A stretch of 64,000 bases of DNA from positions 44,223-108,222 of the forward strand of contig CACBRW010000002.1 of NCBI GenBank assembly GCA_902541745.1, given 5' to 3'. Source of the stretch: an uncultured Pelagibacteraceae bacterium (lineage in GTDB: Bacteria > Pseudomonadota > Alphaproteobacteria > Pelagibacterales > Pelagibacteraceae). This document shows positions 1-8,912 of this stretch, piece after piece. A program made the translations under genes and the position numbers. The notes under the pieces were generated by a model. The model was not told the DNA's origin and made no database searches. It saw only the letters and a list, made by a program, of their open reading frames with translations. Within the stretch, counting starts at the first letter, position 1; the number at the start of each line of letters is the position of its first letter.

Positions 1-7
1 ATGTTTT

Positions 8-466
8 ATGTTTTTATCAACATACGAAAACAAATTAGACAAAAAAGGGAGAGTATCTGTGCCTGCTAATTTTAGGTCACATTTATCTAACTTAGGTTAC
101 AATGGTGTTATTTGTTATCCATCATTTAATAACTTCTCAATAGAAGCATGTTCTCAAGACAGAATTGAAAAAATTTCTTCAGCAATTGACTCCTTAAATC
201 CCTTTGAGGAAAAAAGGGATTATTTTGCAACATCAATTTTAGCAGAAAGTATAAATTTACAATTCGACAGTGAGGGCAGAATTTCACTTACATCAAAATT
301 ATTAAAACATGCAAAAATAAAAAATAGCATGTTGTTTGTTGGTCAAGGCCAAACATTTCAAATATGGGAACCAACAGCATTTGAAAAATTTAAGATAACA
401 GCGAGAAAAAAAGCAAATATTAATCGTGGTAATCTTAAATGGGAGCTTCAACAAAACAAACAATAG
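8..466 (+). CDS. mraZ: Transcriptional regulator MraZ
   Basis: MraZ is a DNA-binding protein of the AbrB/SpoVT fold that regulates the dcw cluster it heads. The 152-residue length is normal for the family. Both repeats of the family are visible: LDKKGRVSVPANFR near residues 10-23 and FDSEGRISLTSKLL near residues 86-99, each with the D-x-x-G-R signature. The N-terminus MFLSTYENKLD matches the family, which supports the ATG at 8 rather than the out-of-frame ATG at 1. ftsZ follows 10 bases later, which is unusual because rsmH normally comes next. The promoter and MraZ-binding repeats would lie upstream of the window. Identification is secure. Confidence 0.95.
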   Translation: MFLSTYENKLDKKGRVSVPANFRSHLSNLGYNGVICYPSFNNFSIEACSQDRIEKISSAIDSLNPFEEKRDYFATSILAESINLQFDSEGRISLTSKLLKHAKIKNSMLFVGQGQTFQIWEPTAFEKFKITARKKANINRGNLKWELQQNKQ

Positions 467-476
467 GGGATAGAAG

Positions 477-1958
477 ATGACAATTAATTTTAAAGCACCA
501 GAGATAAAAGAGCTACAGCCACGACTACTAGTTTTAGGAGTTGGTGGAGCTGGCGGAAATGCAATTAATGAAATGATTGAAAACAATCTACAGGGAGTTG
601 AATTTATTGCAGTAAATACTGATGCTCAAGATTTGAAGCTGAGTAAAGCAAAAACAAGAATTCAAATTGGTTTAAATTTAACAAAAGGTTTAGGAGCTGG
701 AGCAAAGCTTGATATTGGACAAGCTGCTGCTGATGAGTCTTTAAATGAAATTGTAAATACACTTCAAGGTGCAAACATGGTGTTTATTGCAGCTGGTATG
801 GGTGGTGGAACGGGCACTGGTGCAGCTCATGTTATCGCAAGAGCTGCTAAAGAATTAAATATATTGACTGTAGGTGTTGTGACTCTTCCGTTTTTATATG
901 AAGGCCCCTCTAGAATGAGAAGAGCACAACAAGGTTTGGAAGAGCTAAGAAAACATGTTGATACAATAATTGTTATACCTAACCAAAACCTATTCAAAAT
1001 AGCAAACGAACAAACAACATTTGAAGAGTCTTTTAATCTTTCAAACAATGTTTTAATGCATGGTGTTCAAAGTATCACTGATTTAATGGTCAGACCTGGT
1101 TTAATTAATTTAGATTTTGCTGATGTTGAAACTGTAATGGCAGCAATGGGTAAAGCTATGATGGGAACGGGAGAAGCTGAAGGAGAAGGTAGAGCTCTTA
1201 AAGCAGCAGAGATGGCAATTAGCAATCCATTAATTGATGATTATACTTTAAAAGGAGCAAAAGGTTTACTAGTAAATATTACTGGTGGGAAAGATCTTAA
1301 ACTTTTTGAAGTTGATGAGGCTGTAAATAAAGTAAGAGCAGAAGTTGATCCTGAAGCAGAATTAATTATTGGAGCAATTACTGATACTGAGCTAGATGGA
1401 AAAATGAGAGTTTCAATTGTTGCAACATCATTAGATGGACAACAACCTGAGTCAAAATCAGTAGTGAATATGGTTCATAGAATTCAAAACCGTAATCCTG
1501 GTTATTCTGATTTTTCAAATATGGGGTCATCTCAATCTTTTAATTTTTCCAACACAACAGCATCAAACCCCGTTACACATGGTGCCAATGCTTTGAAGCT
1601 TGAAAATGAGATTATCCAAGAACAACAAACTGAAAGTTCTCATAATCAAATGATGAATGAAGAAGTTGTTCAAAATACTAACATGGAAAGTGAAAGTATA
1701 GTTGAAGATAATTCAGTTAATGAAATGGAAAAATCGTTTGCACAAGAGGCTTTGGAAACTAATCATGAAGAATCACTTGAGCAAAATGTTGATGAGCAAG
1801 TTTCTAATGATCTCAAGGAATTTGGAGTTGATTCTGATGCGCCAGATTTATTCAGTTCAGAAACTGAAACCTCAAGCTCAGATGAACTTTTATCTCCTGA
1901 TCAGGAGGAAGAAGATGACCTTGAGATACCAGCATTCTTAAGAAGACAAAAAAATTAA
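477..1958 (+). CDS. ftsZ: Cell division protein FtsZ
   Basis: FtsZ is the tubulin-like GTPase that polymerises into the division ring at midcell. The N-terminal part has the nucleotide-binding glycines GVGGAGGNA (about residues 22-30) and the tubulin signature GGGTGTGAA (about residues 108-116). The conserved GTPase body ends near residue 330. A long acidic, Gln/Ser/Asn/Glu-rich linker of about 145 residues follows, then the conserved C-terminal peptide [13 protein letters not shown], which in other bacteria binds FtsA and other membrane tethers. At 493 residues it is longer than E. coli FtsZ because of the linker. The position is odd: it sits between mraZ and rsmH, whereas the usual place is directly after ftsA. 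The ftsA-lpxC gap here is empty. Confidence 0.97.
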   Translation: MTINFKAPEIKELQPRLLVLGVGGAGGNAINEMIENNLQGVEFIAVNTDAQDLKLSKAKTRIQIGLNLTKGLGAGAKLDIGQAAADESLNEIVNTLQGANMVFIAAGMGGGTGTGAAHVIARAAKELNILTVGVVTLPFLYEGPSRMRRAQQGLEELRKHVDTIIVIPNQNLFKIANEQTTFEESFNLSNNVLMHGVQSITDLMVRPGLINLDFADVETVMAAMGKAMMGTGEAEGEGRALKAAEMAISNPLIDDYTLKGAKGLLVNITGGKDLKLFEVDEAVNKVRAEVDPEAELIIGAITDTELDGKMRVSIVATSLDGQQPESKSVVNMVHRIQNRNPGYSDFSNMGSSQSFNFSNTTASNPVTHGANALKLENEIIQEQQTESSHNQMMNEEVVQNTNMESESIVEDNSVNEMEKSFAQEALETNHEESLEQNVDEQVSNDLKEFGVDSDAPDLFSSETETSSSDELLSPDQEEEDDLEIPAFLRRQKN

Positions 1959-1976
1959 TGGTCTTCCAAGAAATAA

Positions 1977-2987
1977 ATGGACGCCACCATAGTACCGAAA
2001 ATGCTAAAGCATTATCCGGTACTGCTAAAAGAAATTATTAGCGTTATTTCCCCTCAACATGGTGGCACATTTATTGATTGCACATTTGGTCAAGGAGGGT
2101 ATTCCAAAAAGATTCTAGATTTTGAAAATACGAATGTAATTGCTCTTGATAGAGATAAAGAGAGTGAAAAAATTGCTAATCAATTAAAAGAAAATTTTGA
2201 GGATAGATTTATATTTAAAAATATTAAATTTAGTCAATTAAGTAATTTAAAACTTAAAAACGAAAACATAAGAGGAGTAATTTTTGATCTTGGTTATTCC
2301 TACACTCAAATAAAAGACCCACAAAAAGGATTATCATTCGATAATACTGGTAAATTAAATATGCAGCTAGGATTAAATAGTTATTCTGCAGAAGATGTGA
2401 TCAATAAACTTGACGAAAAGGAATTAGAAAAAATTTTTAAATTTTTTGGAGATGAAAAAGAGGCAAAATTTATTGCACGAAATATCATAAAAGAAAGATC
2501 TAAAAATCAAATTGATACTAAATCTTTAGTTGAAATTGTTGATAAATCAAAAAAAAGAAAAAATTTTAAAGTTCATAATGCGACCAAAGTTTTCCAGGCA
2601 CTTAGAATATTTGTAAATAAAGAAATTAGTGAATTAATTTATGGTCTTATAAATGCCACTAAAGTTTTAAAAAAAGGAGGTGTTTTAGGCGTAGTTACAT
2701 TTCATTCTTTAGAGGATAAAATAGTAAAATATTTTTTTAAAAGTCTCTCTGAAAACAAAAGTATTTCACGATATAGCCCTGTTGTAAAACAAGCAGATAC
2801 ATTATTTAATTTAATTCAAAAAAAACCAATAACTCCCTCAGAAGAAGAAGTAACCGAAAACCCACCATCAAGATCTGCTAAATTTAGATATGCAATAAAA
2901 AAAACTGATTTTTATAATTTTGATACCGATATAGAGAAGCAATTCAGAAATTATATTGAAATTGAAAATTACGGAGACAAACTGTGA
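1977..2987 (+). CDS. rsmH: 16S rRNA m4C1402 methyltransferase RsmH (MraW)
   Basis: RsmH methylates N4 of C1402 in 16S rRNA using S-adenosylmethionine. Family features seen are [10 protein letters not shown] at the start of the conserved region, the SAM-binding stretch [16 protein letters not shown], the motif VIFDLGYS and the late [12 protein letters not shown]. The length of 336 residues is slightly above the usual 300-320. The ORF begins at ATG 1977 (MDATIVPKM), but an internal ATG at 2001 sits just before the conserved block and is also plausible. A strong hairpin (1991-2023) covers this region. The gene ends in a GTGA overlap with the ftsL-like gene. Confidence 0.93.
   Translation: MDATIVPKMLKHYPVLLKEIISVISPQHGGTFIDCTFGQGGYSKKILDFENTNVIALDRDKESEKIANQLKENFEDRFIFKNIKFSQLSNLKLKNENIRGVIFDLGYSYTQIKDPQKGLSFDNTGKLNMQLGLNSYSAEDVINKLDEKELEKIFKFFGDEKEAKFIARNIIKERSKNQIDTKSLVEIVDKSKKRKNFKVHNATKVFQALRIFVNKEISELIYGLINATKVLKKGGVLGVVTFHSLEDKIVKYFFKSLSENKSISRYSPVVKQADTLFNLIQKKPITPSEEEVTENPPSRSAKFRYAIKKTDFYNFDTDIEKQFRNYIEIENYGDKL
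1991..2023 (+). promoter_or_regulatory. Hairpin over the 5' end of rsmH
   Basis: AGTACCG at 1991-1997 is exactly complementary to CGGTACT at 2017-2023. Inside it AATGC (2000-2004) pairs with GCATT (2009-2013) around a TAAA loop, so the two stems stack with a small internal bulge. It lies 14 bases into the annotated rsmH frame and contains the alternative start ATG at 2001. No T-tract follows, so it does not look like an intrinsic terminator. It may tune translation of rsmH relative to ftsZ or be an mRNA processing site. The structure is seen; the role is inferred. Confidence 0.5.
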
Positions 2988-3289
2988 AAAAGTTTGTTTT
3001 AGCTATAGTGATTTTTTTTTTAGTTCTATCAACTGCAATAATAAAAAATACGACTAAACAAATTGAAGATGAAATATTTGCAGTAAAAGAGAATATTAGA
3101 CTTTTAAATTCTGAATTTGGGAATGTATCCCTAGAGTATGATTATTTAAGTTCCTCAGAAAGATTACTTGAATTTCAGTCTCAGTATTTTGAGGATGAAT
3201 TAATTCAAAAAAATATAAACGACATAAGAGTTTACAATACTTCAAATGATGTAAACAAAATCAAAAATTTTAAAATTATTAAAGAATAA
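2984..3289 (+). CDS. ftsL: FtsL-like division protein
   Basis: This 101-residue protein has one N-terminal transmembrane helix (about residues 3-21, [17 protein letters not shown]). A charged segment that looks helical and coiled-coil-like follows ([20 protein letters not shown]). Size, topology and position between rsmH and ftsI are those of FtsL, the bitopic scaffold that pairs with FtsB and FtsQ and activates FtsW/FtsI. FtsL sequences diverge strongly, so the call rests on synteny and architecture more than on sequence identity. The start is GTG at 2984, overlapping the rsmH stop as GTGA. The stop overlaps the ftsI start as TAATG, so the genes are probably translationally coupled. Confidence 0.75.
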   Translation: MKKFVLAIVIFFLVLSTAIIKNTTKQIEDEIFAVKENIRLLNSEFGNVSLEYDYLSSSERLLEFQSQYFEDELIQKNINDIRVYNTSNDVNKIKNFKIIKE

Positions 3290-4980
3290 TGGCTGATAAT
3301 AAATCAAAATTAACTATAGAGGACTACAAAAGTGATTTTACATTTAAGAAAAAAGAGAATGGATTAAATATTCAATTTAATCGTGTAGCTTTTATTTTCT
3401 TTGTTTTTTTTATTATATATTTAATTTACACAATACACCTAGTTCACTTAGGTTCACGAAAAAGTAAATTAGAAAACACCAATAATCTTCCTGGATCTAA
3501 AAATCAGCTCTATCGAGCAGACATCATAGATATTAATGGAAATTATTTAGCTAAGACAGTTAAATCGATTGATATTGGTTTAAAAACTTCAGATATAATC
3601 AATGAAAAAAAATTACTTCTAAGTTTAAATATTATTTTTCCTGATAAAAATTTTGATGAAATTAAAAAAAAAATAAAAACTAAGAAATTTTTTTATTTAG
3701 AGAAGAAAATTTCAGAAGAAAATTATGAAAAAATAATGAAATTAGGGGACAAATCCTTAGTTCCAGAAGAAAGAGTTTTAAGAATGTATCCACAAAAAAA
3801 TCTTTTTAGTCATGTTTTAGGTCAGATAGATGATGATAATAATGGTATTTCTGGATTAGAAAAATCTTTAAATGATGAACTTAGAAAATCAAAAGAGTCA
3901 ATTAAACTTACCTTAGATAAAGATATTCAATTTTTAATTAGAAAAGAATTAATTAAATTTCAGGAAATTTTTAAAAGCAAAGGTAGTGCAGCCATTTTAA
4001 TGAATGTTAATAATGGCAATATTTTATCATTAATTTCTTTGCCAGATTTTAATCCAAATGAAAGACAAAATATTACAGATGTGAATTATATTAACAGGGT
4101 AACTAAAGGAACATATGAACTTGGGTCTGTATTTAAAGCATTTACTTTTGCTAGCGCTTTAAATGAAAAGGTAATTAAACCAGAGACTGAATTTTTAGAT
4201 TTACCCAAATCAATTAATTGCGACAAATACAGAATAGGTGAGTACGACAATGAAATACCATCAGATTTAACTGCAGAGCAAATTTTAGTTAGATCTGGAA
4301 ATATAGGATCAGTAAAAATTGCCCAAAAGGTTGGCTCAGAAAAATTTAAATTATTTTTAGAAAAAGTTGGCGTGTTAAGTGATATTGATTTTGATATTGA
4401 AGAAGTTGCGCCTCAAAAAAATTATGATTTTGGAAAATGCAGATTAGCTACAGCTTCTTTTGGACATGGAATAGCTACTACAATTCTTCAATTAGCAAAA
4501 GGTTATTCTGTTTTATCAAATGGAGGGTATGAAATTAAGCCAACATTAATTTATAAAGAAAATAATTTTAATAAAAAAAATAAAAGAATATTAAACAAAG
4601 GTATTTCAGAACAAGTTGTTAGCGCTTTAAGAAAAATTGTAAATACTGAGGAAGGGACAGCTAAATTTGCAGATGTTCAGAATTATGAAATTGGTGGAAA
4701 AACAGGAACCGCTGATCAACCTGAAGGAGGAGCATATTCTGAGGCAAAAATAAATACTTTTGCCTCCATTTTTCCCACATCAAATCCACAATTTGTTTTT
4801 GTTGTAATGCTAGATACTCCAAAAAAATCTAAAGATTATTATTATAAGTATAGACACCGAAAAGGAGGGTGGAAGGGTACACTTTATAATACAGCTGGCT
4901 GGACTTCAGTAGAGGTAGCAGGAAAAGTCATAGATAAAATCGGGCCTATTTTAGCCACAAAATATATAGAGGTTAATTAA
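3289..4980 (+). CDS. ftsI: Septal peptidoglycan transpeptidase FtsI (PBP3)
   Basis: FtsI crosslinks septal peptidoglycan in complex with FtsW. There is a short cytoplasmic N-terminus and a single membrane anchor at about residues 29-50 (VAFIFFVFFIIYLIYTIHLV). A PBP dimerisation region follows, then the transpeptidase domain. The three active-site motifs are present: S280-V-F-K283, S336-G-N338 and K471-T-G473. The 563-residue length is typical. It starts within the ftsL stop codon (TAATG) and is followed 2 bases later by the murE-murF fusion. Confidence 0.96.
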   Translation: MADNKSKLTIEDYKSDFTFKKKENGLNIQFNRVAFIFFVFFIIYLIYTIHLVHLGSRKSKLENTNNLPGSKNQLYRADIIDINGNYLAKTVKSIDIGLKTSDIINEKKLLLSLNIIFPDKNFDEIKKKIKTKKFFYLEKKISEENYEKIMKLGDKSLVPEERVLRMYPQKNLFSHVLGQIDDDNNGISGLEKSLNDELRKSKESIKLTLDKDIQFLIRKELIKFQEIFKSKGSAAILMNVNNGNILSLISLPDFNPNERQNITDVNYINRVTKGTYELGSVFKAFTFASALNEKVIKPETEFLDLPKSINCDKYRIGEYDNEIPSDLTAEQILVRSGNIGSVKIAQKVGSEKFKLFLEKVGVLSDIDFDIEEVAPQKNYDFGKCRLATASFGHGIATTILQLAKGYSVLSNGGYEIKPTLIYKENNFNKKNKRILNKGISEQVVSALRKIVNTEEGTAKFADVQNYEIGGKTGTADQPEGGAYSEAKINTFASIFPTSNPQFVFVVMLDTPKKSKDYYYKYRHRKGGWKGTLYNTAGWTSVEVAGKVIDKIGPILATKYIEVN

Positions 4981-4982
4981 TT

Positions 4983-7826
4983 ATGCTTCTAGGAAACTAC
5001 TTTCATAAAATAAATAAAAATTATAAAAATTTTTCTTTTTCAGGAATTTCATTTAACACAAAGAGTATTAAAAAAAATAATATTTTTTTTGCAATCAAAG
5101 GAAATAGTATTGATGGTAATAAATTTATACTTAAAGCAATTAAAAAAGGATCTAAAATTATTGTAAGCGAAACAAAAACAAATCCATTCCAAAATGGAAT
5201 TTTGTATATCCATACAAATAATGTAAGAAAATTATTAGCTGAAACAGCTTTTAAAATTTATAAAAAAAAACCAAAAAATTTAATTGCAGTTACCGGCACA
5301 AACGGAAAATCATCAGTTGCAGATTTTTATTATCAAATATTAAAATTAAATAACAAAAAAGGTGCTTCAATTGGCACATTAGGTGTTAAATCAAAAAGTA
5401 TTAATTTGAATTTATCTAATACCACAATAGATCCAATCAAATTAGCTAAAATATTAAGTAAGTTAAAAGAACAAAAAATAGAAAATGTAATTATGGAAGC
5501 CTCAAGCCATGGTTTAAAGCAAAATAGATTAGATGGTTTAAAGTTTAATTCAGGTATATTTACTAATCTATCCCAGGATCATATTGATTACCATAAAAAT
5601 TTAAAAAACTATTTAAATGCAAAACTTTATTTATTTAAAAACCTAATCTCAAGAAAAGGAAATGTAATTACAGATAAATTAATACCTGAGTTTAAAAACA
5701 TAAAAAAAATCGCAATTAATAAGAAATTAAAATTGCATACACTTCATGATGAGAAAAATAATCTAAAACTTTTATCTCATAATTTTAAAGGAGAGGGTCA
5801 ATTTCTTAGATTTAAATTAAATAGCTCAATGAGGGATATAAATTTAAATTTAATTGGAAAAATACAATTAAAAAATGTTTTAATGGCAATAATTGCAGCA
5901 AAATATAGCGGTATTAGTTTAGATAAAATTTTAAATACAATTCCAAAATTAAAACCAGTTGAGGGAAGGTTTGAAAAAATTGGTAAAATTAAAAATCAAT
6001 CAAAAGTAATTCTTGATTATGCTCATACACCTGATGCTTTAAAAACCTGTCTTCTAAATCTTAGAGAACAATTTCCTAACAAAGCAATCACAGTTCTATT
6101 TGGTTGCGGGGGAAATAGGGATCAAAATAAAAGATCAAAAATGGGGAAAATAGCTAGTGATTTTGCAGATAGTATCATTCTTACAAATGATAATCCTAGA
6201 TTTGAAAATCCTCAAAAAATAAGAAGAGATATAAAAAAAGGAATCAAAAAAAAAAGAATTACAGAAATTTCTAATAGAGCAATGGCAATAAAAAAAGCTA
6301 TTCATAATTTGAATTCAGGTGATATTTTGTTAGTCGCTGGAAAAGGCCATGAGAAAACACAAGATATTGGAAATAAGAAAATTTTCTTTTCAGATAGAAA
6401 AGTAATTTTAAACACTATTAAAAATAAAAATAATAATTTATCAAATAATTTAAAATTAAATATAATTAAAGATACAGCTAAAATTAAAAAATTGTCCACC
6501 TCCACATCTTTAAAAACAGCAAGAATTAATTCTCGAGAAGTTACCAGAAATGATATTTTTTTTGCTATTAAAGGAAAAAAAAATGACGGTAATAAATTTG
6601 TTGCACAATCATTCAATAGAAAAGCATCGTTGGCTGTAGTAAACAGATTTCAAAATAACTTAAATAAAAGTCGTCAGATTAAAGTAAAAAATACTTTAAG
6701 ATTCTTAACAGATATTTCAAAAACTTTTAGAAAAAATATTGATACAAATATTATAGCTATCACAGGCAGTTGTGGCAAAACTACACTTAAAGAATTGCTG
6801 GGCAATGTATTAAGTAAAATTACCAAAGTAAGTATTTCTCCAAAATCTTATAACAATAAATTTGGGGTTCCTTTGAGTCTTTTTAATTTAAAACAAAATG
6901 ATGAGTTTGGAATTTTAGAAGTTGGAATGGATAAAAAAGGTGAAATTGATTATTTATCAAAAATTATAGAACCAGATGTTGGAGTGATAACAAACATAAA
7001 TTATGCACATGCTAAAAATTTTAAAAATATTAAGCAAATTGCTTTAGCAAAATCTGAAATTATAAAAAACATAAAACCTTATGGTTATGTTGTATTAAAT
7101 GCAGATGATGGTCATTTTCGATTGCATAAAAAAATTGCCAAAGAAAAAAAAATTAATGTAGTCTCTTTTGGTATTAAAAATCATAGAGCAGATATTAAAT
7201 TAATTAATACAAAAACTTTTGGAAAAAAATTTAAAATTAATATTGATTTAAATAATAAAAAAAAGGATTTTATATTATCAAACGATTTTCAAAACAATAT
7301 ATATAATACACTTGCTGCTTTAGCAGTTATTAGTATTTATAAAAATATATTTAAACTAAATGAAAATATTTTTCTCAATTTCAAAATTCCTGGGGGAAGA
7401 GGGGATCATTCTGTAATAAAATTTAATGATAAAAAAATTAATTTAATTGATCAAAGCTATAATTCAAATCCTCTATCATTAAAATCAGCAATAAAAAATT
7501 TTGATAAAATAAAATCCAAAAAATCAAATAAATATTTATTAATTGGTGACATGTTAGAGCTGGGTAGTCATTCTAAAAAACTTCATAAATCTATTGCTCC
7601 AATAATTAATCAAACCAAGATAGATAAGGTATTTGTCAAAGGTAAAATGGCATCTACAATATTTGCAGGTATCTCAAAAGCCAAAAAAGGTAGGATTTTA
7701 TTAAACAAATCTCAAATTATTGAATTGATAAGAAAAGATTTAAATAATAATGATTATTTAATGATTAAGGCCTCACTTGCGACAGGATTCAACGACATAG
7801 TAAAAGATCTGAAAGGATTGCATTAA
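4983..7826 (+). CDS. murEF: MurE-MurF fusion: UDP-MurNAc-tripeptide and pentapeptide ligase
   Basis: One 947-residue frame holds two complete Mur ligases. The MurE half (about 1-485) adds diaminopimelate to UDP-MurNAc-L-Ala-D-Glu. It has the ATP loop TGTNGKSS (about residue 104), DYAHTPDAL, the meso-DAP-type motif DNPRFENP (about residue 402) and GKGHEKTQ. The MurF half (about 500-947) adds D-Ala-D-Ala. It has TGSCGKTT (about residue 594), SYNNKFGVPLSL, DQSYNSNPLSLKSA and GDMLELG. Each half also keeps its N-terminal uridine-binding-type domain (both contain FFAIKG). No stop or frame change is seen at the junction. The fusion would let the tripeptide intermediate pass between active sites. MurE-MurF fusions are known in some other proteobacteria. 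mraY abuts with no gap. Confidence 0.95.
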   Translation: MLLGNYFHKINKNYKNFSFSGISFNTKSIKKNNIFFAIKGNSIDGNKFILKAIKKGSKIIVSETKTNPFQNGILYIHTNNVRKLLAETAFKIYKKKPKNLIAVTGTNGKSSVADFYYQILKLNNKKGASIGTLGVKSKSINLNLSNTTIDPIKLAKILSKLKEQKIENVIMEASSHGLKQNRLDGLKFNSGIFTNLSQDHIDYHKNLKNYLNAKLYLFKNLISRKGNVITDKLIPEFKNIKKIAINKKLKLHTLHDEKNNLKLLSHNFKGEGQFLRFKLNSSMRDINLNLIGKIQLKNVLMAIIAAKYSGISLDKILNTIPKLKPVEGRFEKIGKIKNQSKVILDYAHTPDALKTCLLNLREQFPNKAITVLFGCGGNRDQNKRSKMGKIASDFADSIILTNDNPRFENPQKIRRDIKKGIKKKRITEISNRAMAIKKAIHNLNSGDILLVAGKGHEKTQDIGNKKIFFSDRKVILNTIKNKNNNLSNNLKLNIIKDTAKIKKLSTSTSLKTARINSREVTRNDIFFAIKGKKNDGNKFVAQSFNRKASLAVVNRFQNNLNKSRQIKVKNTLRFLTDISKTFRKNIDTNIIAITGSCGKTTLKELLGNVLSKITKVSISPKSYNNKFGVPLSLFNLKQNDEFGILEVGMDKKGEIDYLSKIIEPDVGVITNINYAHAKNFKNIKQIALAKSEIIKNIKPYGYVVLNADDGHFRLHKKIAKEKKINVVSFGIKNHRADIKLINTKTFGKKFKINIDLNNKKKDFILSNDFQNNIYNTLAALAVISIYKNIFKLNENIFLNFKIPGGRGDHSVIKFNDKKINLIDQSYNSNPLSLKSAIKNFDKIKSKKSNKYLLIGDMLELGSHSKKLHKSIAPIINQTKIDKVFVKGKMASTIFAGISKAKKGRILLNKSQIIELIRKDLNNNDYLMIKASLATGFNDIVKDLKGLH

Positions 7827-8912
7827 ATGCTTTATCAATTTTTATTAAATTTCGTAGATACTTTTAGTTTTTTAAATGTATTTAAATATTTAACTTTTAG
7901 AACAGGTTTATCTTTTTTCACTTCATTAGTTATTGTACTGATTGTTGGAGGTCCTTTTATTAAATTTTTTTCAAAACAAAAAATTTTAAATCCAATCCGA
8001 GACGATGGGCCCGAAGATCATATAGTTAAAAAAATTGGCACACCAACAATGGGCGGTTTAATAATTTTATTTGGCTTGTTGTTGTCAGTAATATTTTGGG
8101 CAGATTTATCAAATATTAATATTTTATTTTGTGTCTACATAGCAATAACGTTTGGTTTGTTGGGAGCATATGATGACTTTAAGAAGATTAAATTTAGCAA
8201 CTCATCAGGAATTTCATCAAAGTTTAAAATAACTTCACAAATAATATTAGCAATTATAGGAGTGAGTTTATTTGTTTATTTTAATGATTATCAAAATTTA
8301 AATAATTTATATTTTCCATTCTTTAAAAATTTAATCATAAATCTTGGATGGTTTTTTATACCATTTGCGATATTCGTAATCATAGGCTCATCTAATGCTG
8401 TTAACCTTACTGATGGATTAGATGGTTTAGCAACAGTACCTGTAATATTAGTTGCAGCATGTTTTGCTTTTATAAGTTATGTTACTGGAAACATAGTATT
8501 TTCGAATTATTTACAAATTCCCTACATTGAAGGAACTGGTGAAGTAGCGATTTTTTGTGGTGCAATAATTGGCTCTTGTCTAGGTTTTTTATGGTTTAAT
8601 GCTCCACCTGCTAAAATTTTTATGGGAGATACAGGCTCATTATCCCTTGGGGGGTCTTTAGGTGCAGTGGGAATTATAACAAAGCATGAAATTGTTTTAG
8701 CGATTACTGGTGGACTTTTTGTATTAGAGGCAGTTTCAGTAATGGTTCAGGTAATATCCTTTAAACTGACAGGAAAAAGAATTTTTAAAATGGCACCTAT
8801 TCACCATCATTTCGAGAAAAAAGGATGGCCAGAGTCTACAGTCGTAATTAGGTTTTGGATTATCTCTATTATCCTAGCAATGATTGGTTTAGCTACCTTA
8901 AAATTAAGATAA
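7827..8912 (+). CDS. mraY: Phospho-MurNAc-pentapeptide transferase MraY
   Basis: MraY transfers phospho-MurNAc-pentapeptide to undecaprenyl phosphate at the inner face of the membrane, forming lipid I. The 361-residue polytopic protein has about ten hydrophobic segments. Family motifs present are DDGPEDHIVKKIGTPTMGGL in the first loop, the Mg-binding GAYDDFKK, NAVNLTDGLDGLA, FMGDTGSLSLGG and the histidine cluster PIHHHFEKKGWPE. The start codon follows the murF stop immediately. The stop overlaps the murD ATG as TAATG. Confidence 0.97.
   Translation: MLYQFLLNFVDTFSFLNVFKYLTFRTGLSFFTSLVIVLIVGGPFIKFFSKQKILNPIRDDGPEDHIVKKIGTPTMGGLIILFGLLLSVIFWADLSNINILFCVYIAITFGLLGAYDDFKKIKFSNSSGISSKFKITSQIILAIIGVSLFVYFNDYQNLNNLYFPFFKNLIINLGWFFIPFAIFVIIGSSNAVNLTDGLDGLATVPVILVAACFAFISYVTGNIVFSNYLQIPYIEGTGEVAIFCGAIIGSCLGFLWFNAPPAKIFMGDTGSLSLGGSLGAVGIITKHEIVLAITGGLFVLEAVSVMVQVISFKLTGKRIFKMAPIHHHFEKKGWPESTVVIRFWIISIILAMIGLATLKLR

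Noticed and set aside
1702-1941. 79-aa + strand ORF in the ftsZ linker
   Set aside because: Alternate frame of the low-complexity ftsZ linker; no ribosome site and no recognisable protein features.
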